Assembly (NCBI GenBank): GCA_013397865.1
Contig: VZTI01000467.1
Span: 1,674,745-1,738,744 of the forward strand
DNA length: 64,000 nt
Source of the DNA: Struthidea cinerea
Taxonomy: Eukaryota > Chordata > Aves > Passeriformes > Corcoracidae
Direction of reading: 5' to 3'
Shown here piece after piece: positions 24,101 through 37,928 of this stretch. The position numbers and the translations under genes are program-made. The notes under the pieces are model-generated. The model saw nothing but the letters and a program-made list of their open reading frames with translations. It was not told the DNA's origin and did no database searches. Positions within the stretch are counted from its first letter, which is position 1; each line of letters begins with the position of its first letter.

Positions 24101-25440
24101 TTCCTGCTTGTTCAATTTAATAACGAAAAGTTGTATTGAGCAAAAAAATTCCAGTCCATGAACAAAGTAAAATCTGTGTCATAGCACATAGCTAACAAAA
24201 GCCTGTGCTAGGGAATTGAGGTGTCCTTTCCTCCCTCCTCTGGTTTTTTTAATGCTGAACACACATTTATTGAGTTTTAAACACATGAATTGAACAACTG
24301 ATAATTACACCACAGACGAAGCCAAAAAAAGGGGTAAGTGGTGAACCAGTTGCCATATTTCCCAGTGCTTTAAGACACACTACTGTGTGCGTAGCTGTAC
24401 AGTCTTCTTTTCACCAATGATAATTTACGGCTTTCTGCTGCCACTCTCCAGTTCTGTCAGTTGAGCTTCTGTCCCTGCTGGCCTGGCTATCCTGAAGTAG
24501 CAGGTAGCCCATCACTGTGGGATGCTCATTAATTTTACACTTCCTTTCTGAGCTGTAAATGTGTTGCTGATGTCTTCTTCGGCATAACACAGGTATACCC
24601 AAAATCTTACAGTACTGACGACAGCTATTTAGATGTAAGTCTAAACTCTTAGACATACTTTATAAATATAAATTCACAGCCGCACCTGAAACTATGAAAT
24701 TATGGTCTTTATTATATCTGTGTAGCTCTGTGTGCAATGTCACACACCTGTAGTATATAGCAGGTCTCTAGAATATAAATCCCTAAATATGGATATATAA
24801 ATAAATATTTCTCTGTATGGATACAGAAGTGCAAAGACCAGATATATAAAACCTGTGAATTAAGCCCCAGGACATGCAGTAGGAGGCAGTCATACTCCAG
24901 AAAGCAAGTCAGCCATAAAATCCATTACAGGAGGCACCATCTTCAGAAAAGAGATTCCCAAACGCAGAGTGAGGAGCTGCCTAGCTGACAAGCTACATGG
25001 CAGGCACTGAAGACATGGGTTGGTTTGATTGTCATGATTAAATCCAATGGGAAATGACAGAGTTTGGATTCTTTCAAAGAAAGGACATGAAGGGTCCTAG
25101 ATATCCTGAATCTTTCGTGAATACTGGTTGACAAAGTGATATCAGGTACACTCAAGATGTGGAAAGGCCTTGACTACCCCACTTTGTGCATCTGATATGC
25201 CCAGTGTACCAGATATACGTTTTCCTCTTCATGCATGTTAAGGGTGGGAACTGAAGGAAAATGAAAATTTTTATTTTGTACTCATTATATTTTGCTAGAA
25301 TGTGAGTTTTGTGTGCACTGTCTTTTGCATGTTTCTTGAAGAGCTCAACACGGGGAAGTGCAAAGTCCTGTAGCTGAAGAGAAAAAACCCCAGGCACAGT
25401 ACAAGCCAGGGTCTGACTGGCTGGAAAGAAGCTTTGCATA
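21166..25440. other. Unique non-coding sequence
   Basis: No supported gene is present. It includes a short GTGTGTGAGTGTGTGTGG stretch near 22,667 and a strong hairpin at 23,740-23,766. A weak minus-strand exon-like segment lies at 25,282-25,373 and is treated as a finding only. The other open frames are short and unrelated to known families. Confidence 0.55.
23740..23766. repeat. Hairpin with G4A7/T6C4 arms
   Basis: GGGGAAAAAAAG (23740-23751) pairs with CTTTTTTCCCC (23756-23766), leaving one unpaired A and a TCGT loop. The arms form a homopurine/homopyrimidine inverted repeat. On either strand the stem ends in a short T or A run, but no promoter context suggests a transcript end. Confidence 0.85.
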
Positions 25441-26058
25441 AAAGGACCTGGGGAACCTAGTGAGCACCAAATTGAACATCACCTGACAGTCTGCCCTTGT
25501 GGCAAAAAAGGCAAATGGTGTCCTGCATTAACAGCAGTACTGCCAGCAGGTCGAGGGAGGTGATCCTTCTGCTCTACTCAACATGGGTGAGGCAACATCT
25601 GGAGTGCTGGGTCCAGTCCTGGGCTACAAGAAAGACATGAACACTCTGGAGATAGTCCAATTAAAGACCACTAAGATGATGAGGAGACTGGAGCATCTTA
25701 TGTACAAGGAGTTGATGAGAGAGCTGGAACTCTTTAGACTGGAGAAGGCTCAGTGGAGAATCTCATTAATACATATAAATACCTGAAGAGAGGGTGCAAA
25801 GAAGATGGAGCCAGGTTATTTTCAGTGATGCCCAGCGACAAGACAAGAGGTAATGGGCACAAATTGTAGCACAGTAGGTCCCATCTGAACATCTGGAAAT
25901 ACTGGCACAGGTTGCATAGAGAGATTGTGGAATGTCCCACCTTGGACATATTCAGCAGCTGTCAGGACCTGCTCTAGAAGCCCTGCCTGAGCAGGGGCAT
26001 TAGACCAGAAGACCTCCAGAGGTCTCTTTCAACCTTAACCATGCTGGGGCTCTGTGAC
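25441..26058 (+). mobile_element. CR1 LINE 3' fragment, sense, about 620 bp
   Basis: The copy runs from the ORF2 C-terminal region to the 3' end. Blocks in order are TGCCCTTGTGGCAAAAAAGG, AGCAGGTCGAGGGAGGTGAT, a CACATCTGGAGTGCTGG-like block, GAAATACTGGCACAGGTTGC and AGAGGTCTCTTTCAACCTTA. The terminal repeat is degraded (26,033-26,058). Frames at 25,583-25,786 (plus) and 25,734-25,949 (minus) are translations of this element. ORF2 is broken by frame changes, so it is a dead, 5'-truncated copy. Confidence 0.92.
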
Positions 26059-26444
26059 AGCCTTGATGTAAATTTACTGATGATACTAAGCAGAAAAAAG
26101 CCCACAAATAAATGCTGAAATATGTAGGTGTGCCCAGTAACTGTATAAAACTACAAACTGTAACCAATATTTTAGAATATAAAACCCACATAGCACATTC
26201 CCTACTGAAAATAATTCAAAATGATAATTTTGGTGTTAGTTGTTCACTGTTACTCCGTCTATTCAAAATAATTACTTTTCTTTTTTTTTTTTTTAAGTCC
26301 ATTATAGGCCTGATGTTGGATTGTTTACCGTATTTTTGTTACCATAGCCCTGCCATTTGCAATTTTTCATTTCTTTAATTTTACTGGTACTTGTTGAAAT
26401 AAACATGAAGATTAAGAAATGAGTAAATTATTCAAGGATAAAAA

Positions 26445-26477
26445 AAAAAAAACCCTGATTTGTATCAGGTTTTTTTT
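26445..26477. repeat. Hairpin with poly(A)/poly(T) arms
   Basis: An A run followed by CCCTGAT (to 26,459) pairs with ATCAGG followed by a T run (26,464-26,477), with one extra C in the left arm and a TTGT loop. It is an AT-rich inverted repeat of about 14 pairs. Confidence 0.75.
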
Positions 26478-29400
26478 CAGAGGATCTCCTCATATCAAAC
26501 TTATAATGCATTTTGCACGTTCACTTATCAATGTGGACGTCAATAAATGTTGATGTTACCTGCTCTTTTCAGGATAAGTCTCATTTATTTGGTTGACAGA
26601 ACTTTTGCCCTAAAGGTAGTTATTGTATTATTTCCTATTAATTATGATTGGGATTAATCTTTGAATGTGATGAGGGTTATTCACAAACTCTTGACTTTGC
26701 AGAACATGAGTGTAATCTCATATCTGGAGAATTTAAATATTTTTATCAGGACTTTCAAATCTTCTGTTTGACTTTAAGCAGCAGTTCAAGTCCCAGGTCT
26801 CAGTTTTCAACATCTTCAGAGAGACATAAATAGAGAGAGCACAGTGAGGCACAGTGGATGTGAGATCCTGTTTGCAAAAGGCTGGATTTAGAATGATAAA
26901 ATAAATGCAAAATCCCAATTCATAATAGTTTGCCCTCCCATTGATGTAACACAGTGTTTAAATAGAGAAGGATTCAGCTATGAGAGACAGTAGTTCCTCT
27001 ACTTCTCAGAATTATATACTATGAGGATTAATTAAGGAATGTTATTTGAAGACTTCTGAAAGGATAGAACACAGTTCCCATGTGTAGTGCCCATTTTTTT
27101 ATAAGACAAGGAGATATTGCAAGTGGCTGATGACACGTGTTTGCTGTTATGTATTCATGTAGGATTCAGTTTGTCTTTCTACTTTTGTCTATTGGGCCAT
27201 AAGACTGCTAGAACCTTCCCACAATTTGTTAAGCAGTCAGAGCAGCATGTGAAATAAATGTAATGCATTTGTGTCAAATCTGAACACATAGTCATGCTCA
27301 TTTTGCATCCTATAGTTAATTTTGAATGGCATATAATTTCATTTTTACTGCAGAAAAAGCTGCAACTCCAATTTCCAGCCTAGATAGATACAAAGACAGT
27401 TGCACTTTCCCAATCCTAAAATTGTGGATGAAACCTCCACTAGCAAAAGATTAATTTGATTTCATACTGTACAGTGCCAATGAAAGACAGATCTACAGCT
27501 GACAGAATATCTCCCAACATTGGTGGAAGTTCAAAGTTCTCTGCACTACAAAGCACAAAAGCCTGTATAATTTTTAATATGTCATTTTCAAATTATACTT
27601 GAATACTAATTTGTGTAAATTCTTGTTGAGTTTTCACTTTTCATTTTAGAAATTACCATATAGAGGTATGTATATCCACAAATCATTTTATGTGTCAGCA
27701 GCACTATTCAGAAGATTATGTAAACAGTGCCCAGGAGTTTGAAGTAGATTGCAGCAGTCAAAATACAAGCAACACTGCTTGTAATCCTTGTGTTCAAGGT
27801 ATGTAGGATTTGGAAATTGTTTTAATCTATGACACTCACACTCTGACTACATTCTAGTACAGAAAATATCAAACGTGGAGAATTCACTGCATCAATACAG
27901 AAATGGCACAGGCTCATAAGCTGGATAAGTAGGACTGTAGATTTTAAGAGGGCATAACTTCCTTCTTTATTGAGGAAAAAAAAGTAAACATCATAATAAG
28001 ACTTTTTGAGATGGGTGTTAGATATGCTGTGGATAGTTGTGAGCAAAACATAAGTTATCATCCTGTGACTAGGAAAAGTAGAGGCAGTCTGAACATTTTG
28101 CACATGCTGGAAGGAGAGAAACCACGAAAATTAGTCTAAAAGGACAGATTTTCACTTGGCAAAAGGGGTTACCATTTGCAGAACTGGATCAGATAACTCT
28201 CCCCATCCACCTTCAGTGTTCTGTGTACCTTTTAATCACTATTGTGTGTAATCTGATAATTAGTAATTGCAGTTACAAATGGGAGACTTAATTACTCACG
28301 TAAACCCAGTAATAAGAGGGGTTTGAAAAAAAATGAGCAATACCTTGCTCAAAGTTAATGAATAAATTCTTTTTCTTTTTTTCCCTGAAAAAGATACCAT
28401 TGGCGATAAAGATTTTATGCATAATTCAAAGTAAAAATTTGTTGCCCAGTGCCTTTTTTGGCCCAGATCATAATTTTTGTAGGCCATGGACTGTAATTTG
28501 TAGCACTTGAAAGCTACTGTATTGGAACAAAACCATCCTCACATTTTTGCCCCTCTAGTTTGCTATCAAAATGATAAGTATTTCTATTTAAAGAAGTCTT
28601 TCAGAAAAAGTCACTCCTAAGCAACTAAGATTCATTGTCATAGTGACATTTTAAAATGTTATTCACAGTTTTCTTTTTCTCATTGCAAGTTACAATGGAG
28701 TCATTTATTCTGAGTGAAATATCTGACAATGTAAATACATTTATCAATTAAAAACATCATATCATCCACATCTGCTGATAGTAAGATCTCTATCAAGCTC
28801 TCAACTTCATTGGACAAGGAGATTTAAAGGATTTACATGAGTTAGTGTCAAACATCAGCTGATGAATGAAAGCTCCTAAATTCCATATGCTCCACCAGCA
28901 TAGAGTTTGAGCTTAAACAATCGTTGGACTCAAAAGTGACAGCAGAAATATTCTTTAGTTTTCTGTCTCTGAGCTGCTGATTTGCCATATCTTTTGATAT
29001 AGAAAACAATGGAAGTTGGAAGGGTTAACTTGGAAAATGTTTCAAATATTCCTTTCAGTAAAGTGATTCTATACTTTGAATCCAAAGTTTGCAATTTTCT
29101 GGAGTCGATCCTATTTAAAAGGACAAACCAGATCAGCAAATCAGAAAGGAAAAGTTCTAACTCATCCTCTTTTCTCCCAGACTAGTAATGGGTGAGAAAA
29201 GGGACAGAGTTAAAAATCCCATAGAAATTTCCTGGCAGGATAAGTCCACAACCACGGTTATTTCATCCAAAACAGCATTTCTGACTCTAGCATTCTAGAG
29301 AACAAATATTGGATTAACACTTTTTGGATGTTGAGGTTTCCTGGACCACCAGGTTACGGAAGGAATAAATAGATCCTTTTATAACTTGGAGGAAAAATAA

Positions 29401-31630
29401 AACATCAAAGTAACAACGTGACCTTTGTAATCCGACTGTATTTGATTTTTCTCCATGCCATCCGGCAAGAGTTGTTTTGTACCCTGAAGAAAGGAACAAG
29501 ATCATAGTATTTGCATATAAACTGGTGGAAGTACAAGTCAAACACTGCTCTCACATTCAAAATCAGATGAAACAGATAAATCTACAGCTTCTACCTTGTT
29601 GCACTACTGAGATCATATATGAATAGATAGTCATGGGACCAGAAAGTAATTCCATTTTGAAGTCTGTGTTTTAACTTTTCTACATCAAATCAAGAAGATG
29701 AAATTGTCTATTTGAAACAACTCACAATCACTGCTGCTGAATATGGTACCCTCCTTGTTCCTGATCCCTGACATTCAACCAGACCCCAGCACACTAAAAG
29801 AGAAAAACCACTTCCATATGTCTGGGTGTTGTTTCAGATGTGGCAGATTTTTCAAACCAGAGTACTGGGAAGAACAATGCCAGAGTATTAGCATCCTTAG
29901 CAAATGCTTCTAATATGTAAGTTTGGCTTATGCAAGGTACAAGTAGTTCTAGGTCATTCTATGTAAATAATAGCTTTTAAAAAATCTTTAAAATAAATCT
30001 CAGTAGTATCTGAAAGACGTGATGACAGATCAAGTGGTAGTGTTGGTATATAATTTTTCAAAATTGGATTTATTTAATAATGTTACTTGTATTTAATCAT
30101 CTTTGAGTTAAAGACAGAAGATGGCATTGTGAAACACTTTCTGAAGAGAGTATCAGTATTCATAATGTTAAATGTCATTACTATTTACATGAGCAGCTTT
30201 GCTCTATTATAGCTTAGCCGTCACTAGAAAAAAATTAGAGCTTGCAGTCTTGTTACCTCTAAAGCAGGTATGCTCTCCTCATTGCCCTGCATCTTTCCCT
30301 TCTCTCAAACTCATTTTAATCCACCCTGAATGTGTTTTTTAAATAATTATGAAGAGCAACAGCTACAATTTAAGTGTTTGCTCTGACATGGATCTTAAAT
30401 GGATTTTCAGGCATTAGATTCTATGGGATGTTTAATCATTTTCCCTGGTTAATGTAAATATTTTCCTGTATTTTTAAACAGTTCAGTATATCTTAGTAGG
30501 TTTTGTAAATGGAATATTTCTTTCCCTCCTTAGGTTAAGTCAGCTGACTGTTTTCTGTTTAGTTTTGAACACAATAGTACTAACTCATAAAATTAATTCC
30601 CATTTTGTGGGATTGTCAGAAATGAGGATTGCTCTGACCCCTGTTTGAACTCATCAGCTGAAATGAAGTTGTTCAGTGAGCTGGAGAAGACAAAGCTGAG
30701 TTCCAAGAAATTAATCAACTCCATCAGCCTCCGCGATAGGCCTGAAAATGGCACACATCAGACTGACCCTGAGCAGCTCTGGATTCCCTCCGTAAATGAA
30801 AGTCATCATTCCTGGCAAGGAAGATACTAAATTATAGGCTTTTAAATTTAATTTTCAGTTTACTTGTGTTTTCGATTAGTGTGCCATGTTTCATAAAGAT
30901 GGTAGTACCTTTAAGTAGTAAATGCCCTTCATCTACCAGCTCGATCCCTGTTGTAATAAAAAGGTAAATTTGAACTAAAAACTGTTAGCAAATGAAACAT
31001 GTGGTTGGTTTTTTTTCCCTTTTCTCTTTCCTTTCTCAGTGACACCTTAAGCAACAACACCAAATTATTTTCTTCATACCAAAATCAATAACAGGCTTGG
31101 AAATAAAAAGTAGCCCCTCAGCCTGAGGCCACAGATTTTCATGACAGGCTACTAAAACTATCTTTCAGTAGCCTGAAGGTCTGCCAGCTAATCATTCACT
31201 TTCCTTTCACTATTTAGTTGTCGGATATCTCTCCGGGCTAGTAAAACTTAAAGGCTATGTGACAAATTGTCTGCTAAAGAAACGTTGTCCATTTTTATCT
31301 TTGTGGAACTTCAATCTTTAGCACATGGGCTGGAAAGTTCACATTGCTTTGGAAGGAAGACAGAAATTAAAACGCCAACGAATCTTAAATCCTTAAATGC
31401 TTTCTTATTTTATTAAATGCAAAGCATAAAGGCTATCGTTGTGCGCCTTTACAAATCAGTAGTAGTAAAAATAACTTTTTTTTTGAGAGAGAAAAGATGG
31501 ATAAAAAAGGGAAAACATTTAAGATTCTTTAGTTCAAGTCTCAAAAGTGAGAGAGAAAGATAATTAAGATTGAAAAGCTTAATGAGGTTTTCCCTACCTT
31601 GTACATATGCATGACAATATAACCTATAAA

Positions 31631-31733
31631 TATAGGTAACTATAAACATTAAAATTTTCATATATAAATTATATATAATGTATACTGTATATAAAATTAT
31701 ATAAATAAATAATATAATTATAGGTAACTGTAG
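31631..31733. repeat. AT-rich tract flanked by an 11-bp direct repeat
   Basis: TATAGGTAACT occurs at 31,631-31,641 and again at 31,719-31,729. The roughly 77 bp between them is almost pure A/T (TATATAAATTATATATAATG-like). A local duplication, or slippage that expanded the AT core, would both explain this. Confidence 0.75.
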
Positions 31734-34700
31734 GAATTCCCAGCATCCATTGTAAGTAACATTTATCCTCCAGCAGAGCTCATAGGAAATTGGAAGGTGA
31801 TGAATACTGTTAATACTCCTAAAAGTACTCTTTTGTACAGGTTTAAGTATATAAATGTATACATTTAGGCTAGATAGTAAAATGTCATTTCTACCTTTTC
31901 AAAGGGTCAAACAACTCTAATAGTTCACAAATGAAAAACCTAGCGACTGCCTAATAATGTCAGCAGTAATTTCCCATTAGCACATTTGGGAGATATTTAA
32001 TAAACTAGATTGAGTAGCATCTTTGTAGTACTCCGGACTGACCATGTGTTTCTAGATCTGTGCTTATATAGTCTTTCAAGTGCATGGCTTGAGCCAAAAT
32101 ATGCACCTTTGCTTCTTAACTATTCTTCAACATTTCTAGTGTTTCCCTTTTCCCTTTACACCTCTATTTCCTCCAAACTGTGTCCTGGAAGGGCTTTTGC
32201 AGATAAACCAAACTAAAGCTTTCAGATATAGAAGTATAATCTATGCTAAACCTTTACATCATCTTAAACAGATTACATCAATATAAGTCTTTAGATCATT
32301 TTAAGTACTTCAGACCTATTAATTTGTTCTCTAATAGGCATTTAGCAACAGAGGTGTGCAGATAAGGGGTGGCTAGGGTGGGGGCAAGACAGTTAAACCT
32401 AGTCTGAAGTAGCTGAAGTGGTTATGTGTTAAATTTTAGTGATTAACCTTAGTGGCCCCCAAGTATCCTGACACAGTGGATAGTGTATGTCAGTTTAGCT
32501 TAGTTAAAAAGCAACAAGCCTTCTCAACCTTAATTACTGCTTATTGGCTTTTCTATCTGAGAAGCAAGTTTTGAGGTGTTTCAATTCTCTGTCACTATAA
32601 CAGAGAAGTAGCTTGAGGAGTCAATTATTTCAGTTTTTCATTGTGAACAGGAAAGTGCACTCACTTATATTGTACGTGTGTATTGTACACACAAACACAT
32701 ATAAAGGAAAAAGGTGATTTTTACTCTTTTCCCACTGTTTTTTTAATGCAGGCACAGCCAGAAGCAGCAAACTCCCTGTCACAGTTCCTTTCCATTTCCA
32801 AACTACCATTCTCCTTAAAAAATTATCTTGCTGCTGGTGACAATTATCAGAATACAGGTGTGATGACTGCATTATTGTAAAACCAGGAAAGAAGACTATA
32901 GATGATCTTAACATCTAAGGGTAGTAAATTTGACCAACACTTAAAATATCCTTTAAAGGGACTTTTTGGAGCCGTGAATGCCTTATAATCTGAAGAGAAA
33001 GTAGCACAGACAGGTGATAAGATTTAAATGGAATGGTAGCAGTAGACATGAAGTTCTTGGAAAAGCTGTTGCAACTCCTAAGTTTTCTTCTTAAGGCAGG
33101 AACCAGGCAGCCTCATGACTACTCACTAGAGTGTGAACATCCAAACTTGCATCGGGCCTTGCATACTTCCCCTTAGGTGGAGTGTAAGGGACAATATTCA
33201 TATAACAATTTCACCTTCACATGGTATTTTCCACGCTTATTTTTTAAGGCAAAGTAGTCTGAGTGTTATGTGACTCTTTCCCATGGGTGGGGATAATGGT
33301 TCATCAGGATCACTAAGATACTGCTGATGCTCAGTGCTCACCTGAGTGGGTGTGCACCCTCCCTGCAAAGTAGAAAGGCTAAAAATCTCAAAGTAATTTC
33401 AAATAAAGGTGGCCAGTTTGGATTGAGTGAATGGGTACTATATAGTTGAAAGCATTTTGCATGTTTGGGGGAAGGGGCCCTGTGAGAGCACTTAAACAAA
33501 AACTTAATAAAGTTCTTGCTTCAGATCTTTGAAGTACAATTACTGAGACATGAGGGAGAAAGTTACTGTTGCTTGATCTTACCACGTGTCTGATAGAGAG
33601 GTTTACTTGGCAATATATATAGCTGGGATAACTAAAAAATTGTTTTCAGTTAGCTGCCCATCCTGTCACTCTGCTAAGATCACCACTGGAGAAAGAAGGA
33701 AATAATGGTATAAACTGTTGAACTTTATTAAGTTTTATAAGGAGAAGAATATTTATGCTAACAGCTGGCCATTTCAGTTTATATTAATGACCACTAATTC
33801 TTGCATGTTAGCTCCTACAAAACTAGTCAGAGAGAAATTGGAAATAGAAATGCAAGCAGTCAGATGTTTTACACGAACTGTGGATTAATCACAAATGTCT
33901 CAATATTGCATATTTCCACCTGCAGTTCCACAAAGAGGCCACAATATAAATGTCCTGAAAAGCATTCTTATTATTTACCCCAGAATATACTCTGCAACAC
34001 CTTGGAAATTAAGGTCTATCTACACGTGTATGCAGATGTTCAGCTCCAGTCTCTCCTTTGTTTTGATAAATTACATTTCCGTGTTGTGCCCATCTCTCCC
34101 TATGAAGGCATCGTTTATTTTCTTCCCCTTGCTGGTGCTGGGCGTCAGTACAGGCATCCACAATGACACATGCTGGTGGAAACAAGGTGAGAACACTGGT
34201 GCAGACCTCTTCTGCTCTGTGTCAGTTATGCCATTATTGGCACTTGATCTAGTGGCACGCATTTGTTTAATGAAGCATGGTTGCTTTAACCTTCGAGACT
34301 GTCCCCCTCCGAGAAGCATCAGCTCTCTCCTAGAAATTGAGTCATGACACAGTAATGTGCCAGTTATTATTGTAATAAAAACTGTCCCCCCACAGCAAAG
34401 ACCACAGCATAGAGTAATTTGATAATCTTCTACAGCTATCTGTACATGTTACTCTTCACATGAAGTGTTAACCCATTACTAGAATATACTAAACACTGTT
34501 TTATTGGAAAATGATGAAAAAATCCAGTCCTGAGCTTCTGAATTTGTTTTTCTTGCATTTATCCTGTACATGACTTGATTCAATACAGAAATGAGGCCTC
34601 AAAGTCTGATGATTATAATAGTAATTGTCTTTTGAACTTAAAATATTAGTAGGAACAAGCTTCCTGTCTTAATATTACCTTGAAAATACCAGCCTTAAAA

Positions 34701-37700
34701 AAGATATGATTTACATTAGCTAGCCTGAAAAATCCCATATATTACTAGAAGTTGGGACCTCAGTCACTTGTCATTAAGTAAGTGCAGAGGAACAGTCCTA
34801 TGTGGTTAATAGATACTATAAAGGTTGTTTTATTTCTATGTTAACATCAAAGACCTACTGCAAACATCAAAATCAATAAGGGATTTAATTCAACTGAAAC
34901 AAAGATGTGTTTGAGGCAAATCATTGCCGTATTTCAGGAGTTCTTTTCCTGCTTTATCTTGAAATTTTGCTAATCAGAAAGTGACTACTACTCTTACAGC
35001 TAAACTTTATTCTTAGTGCTTGATTCCAAAACAGCTGCTTGTGCCCCTGAAACAGGAATTCAGCTAAGCTTTATTTAATACTTTGGATGTATACTCTGGC
35101 AAGTCACATATCTTCTAGCTTGACTATTAACATAAATCAAAAGATCTTGTGAAAACAACAGACTGCCTAGGAATAGGCAGTGCTATGGGGAATATGGGCT
35201 TGGAAGCAATGCAAATGTTCAGATATTTACCTACCTTCCTTTGTAAACAAGATATTATGAACAGAAAGATTACAAATTGTGAAAATGTAAATAAATGGTT
35301 GACAACTTCTTTGCGCACTTTTTTGAGTTGGATACATTTTCTACTGGGGTTTTTAAACAAAGGCTTTGTGATACATGAATACTACTGCTTGTGGTCATGA
35401 TGAAAGCCTGGTGTTACTAAATCTTCAAAGGCAATGATTCAGTGTGAATTTCTCTGATTTGAGCATTGATGATAACCTTTGTCTAAAACACTAGGCTGGA
35501 ACACTTGTATTGTTAAACACTTGTGGTGCATTGACCTTTCTCAGGATTGTTTGCAGTTGGATATTTCAACACACCATACCTGCAATTGTATTGACTAGAG
35601 TATTTTGCCTGTCAGGATTAAGTTAATGTTGTTATCTTTGGCTGTAATGAGTTTTGAGCCTGCTGATGCCTGCCTGCAAGTGCAACTGTAAATTACTTTA
35701 CAGTGCGACGTGATGATTCGCTAAGTCTCTTGATAGGTTCTTTAGTCAGATTTAGTGTAAAATATAAGGTGAAAAAGTTTTTGTGCTCTGACATTCCGCA
35801 TTGAAGTTGATGCTTTCAGAACCTTACCTCTTATATAGATGAGAAATTTCACTAATTTCCTGGAAATTGTAATACTCTTTCCTACCAAAGTAGGGGGAAA
35901 AAAAGAGCAAAGGAGAAATAAATGGTCATGTGATTTCAATTTTTCCATCTTATTTTTAAAATTACTGGGAACTTCTAGGTTTCATGTAAAAATATTTATA
36001 ACCTAGTAACTGAGCCCAGTTGCACAAACAATTGGCACACTATCTTCAAGTGTTTTCAGCAAAATCTACCAATGATCTCATGCTTCCTCATATTTCCTCT
36101 TCCAAATTGTATGGGTGAGACAAGAAAGCAGGCCAGGACAGAGAAGCTGAGTGTGCACATTGGCTGTTCCATGGTTGATGTACCTGGTGTATCTCCTGCC
36201 CAGCCACAAATGCAAAACTCTTGTACAAACTCCTACAATTTGCATCTCACTTTGTGTAATACCCTTTTTCTACTTTTGACAAATACAGTACTACCTTGTT
36301 TATTGTATATTTGTTCAGGACAAGTCTGCAAAAATTGCTTTCTTGGGCAGATAGTAACTTAGACTTTTGGTGCTGAAGAGTTGCCCTTTGCCTATCACAC
36401 CAAGCATCAAGCTCCCATTTTCCAATCTGAGTAGCTACTGGTCCAAAATGGGTGCTGTAATAGAGTGACCAGTGTCATCTCAGAGATCTGAAAGGACACA
36501 TTGGCCTCAGCAGGGCAACACATTAGGAAACACTGGGAGAGGAAAAAAGACCAATACTCTATAACCTCCATCCAAAAAAATCCCCCTTGACACTGATTTT
36601 GGCAAATGTGAAAATATATTTAAACTGAAAGACAAATTTGACCTGGTTGAGAAAAAAATAATGTATTTAGAGATGCCTAGAGAAGTAAATTAAAAAAACC
36701 CTTAGCTCAGAATGAAAAGCTGAAACTTAGAAATTTCATAAAATGAAAATGCAAATTAATATGGTTTAAGACTGCTGAAAAATTTAATGTCTGCTGGTTT
36801 TGTTTAGACTTAGAGCTTTGATATGTACAATTACACATTGTACACCACTACATTGTAGTTTATACTAAGCTATTAATGCCAAGTGAATGAAAACACTGTT
36901 GTAAAGAAATTTTGAGTTTTGTTTGATGAAAATATAGTTGCTACCTTTCATGTAAAATTGACAGATTATAATTAATCTTTTTTATTTTAAAGACTCTGCA
37001 CTGAGATTGTTTGGACTGGGTTTGCAGTTTCTTTGCTGATGATAACCAATTTAATTTTGGGGATAGGGTGGGAAAGCGTGTTTCCATCAGAACAGCTGTG
37101 GTGCCAGTCAGGTGATCAGAATTCAGCTTTCAGTCTGTTTCCAGCTCTATGGACCGCAGCTATGGGATTCAGCTCATCTGCATGTCAACACATATGTTAT
37201 AGAAATCCGGCTAGTTTTCTAGGCCTTCCTTATATGAGGCAAAATTTAAGGTGGTTACCCCTCTCTTCTGAATGCATCTGGACTCTAATGATAAATGATT
37301 AGGAGTAATGCAGCAATCTAAGGGGAGTTCAGGTGAATGCTTGGTATGAGCAAATTGTGCACCAATGTCATTACCTTTTTTTTTGTTTCTGTATATCATT
37401 GGTTTCAAAAGGCAGTAGAAGTTTAGAAGACTTCTAGTTTTTCCTAAGAACAAATAAATAAACGCTCATGATGACACAGGCTCCAGGACAGGTTCAAAGA
37501 CTTAACCTATAACTTAGCACATCTCACTTCATATTCTGCCAGAATTGGGGAAGTGTGAAGAGTTAAAACCATTAAAGTGGTCATTTCTGGCTGATGTGTA
37601 AGTCACAACTGCATTCACAGATGTATTAAAAGAAAAAGAAACAGGCAACTATATCATGAGATAGTTTGTAACAAAAAAAGAAGAAAAAAAATATTAAAAA

Positions 37701-37928
37701 TGCATCAGTACTTATATATGTTATAGTATTGGACAAAAAGCAGATACGGTATTTATGCCTGGCAATATTCATCCTCCTGAAGTGTGCACTCTATTTGGAA
37801 AAAAAAAAGGATGAAAAACAAAGAGGAGGAGGATAGAACTGAATTTCTAAATTTAGAAATAAATAAACAATAAGGTAACAGAAGAAAACTCTCTCTTAGC
37901 TGAGTGAACATCAGTTGACTTATCACAC

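Larger units (their letters stand above)
26059..37928. other. Unique non-coding sequence, about 12 kb
   Basis: No gene is firmly supported. Contents are a T tract (26,281-26,294), a poly(A)/poly(T) hairpin (26,445-26,477) and an AT-rich repeat block (31,631-31,733). The conserved-element-like stretch at about 31,080-31,450 and a weak plus-strand exon-like segment at 30,658-30,791 are discussed as findings. If the 37,929-38,087 exon is real, the right-hand part would lie downstream of that exon in the gene's intron or 3' region. Confidence 0.5.

Noticed and set aside
33801..34347. Overlapping 121- and 150-codon plus-strand frames
   Set aside because: Two different frames and an antisense frame are open over the same bases, which indicates a chance lack of stops. 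No recognisable domain.
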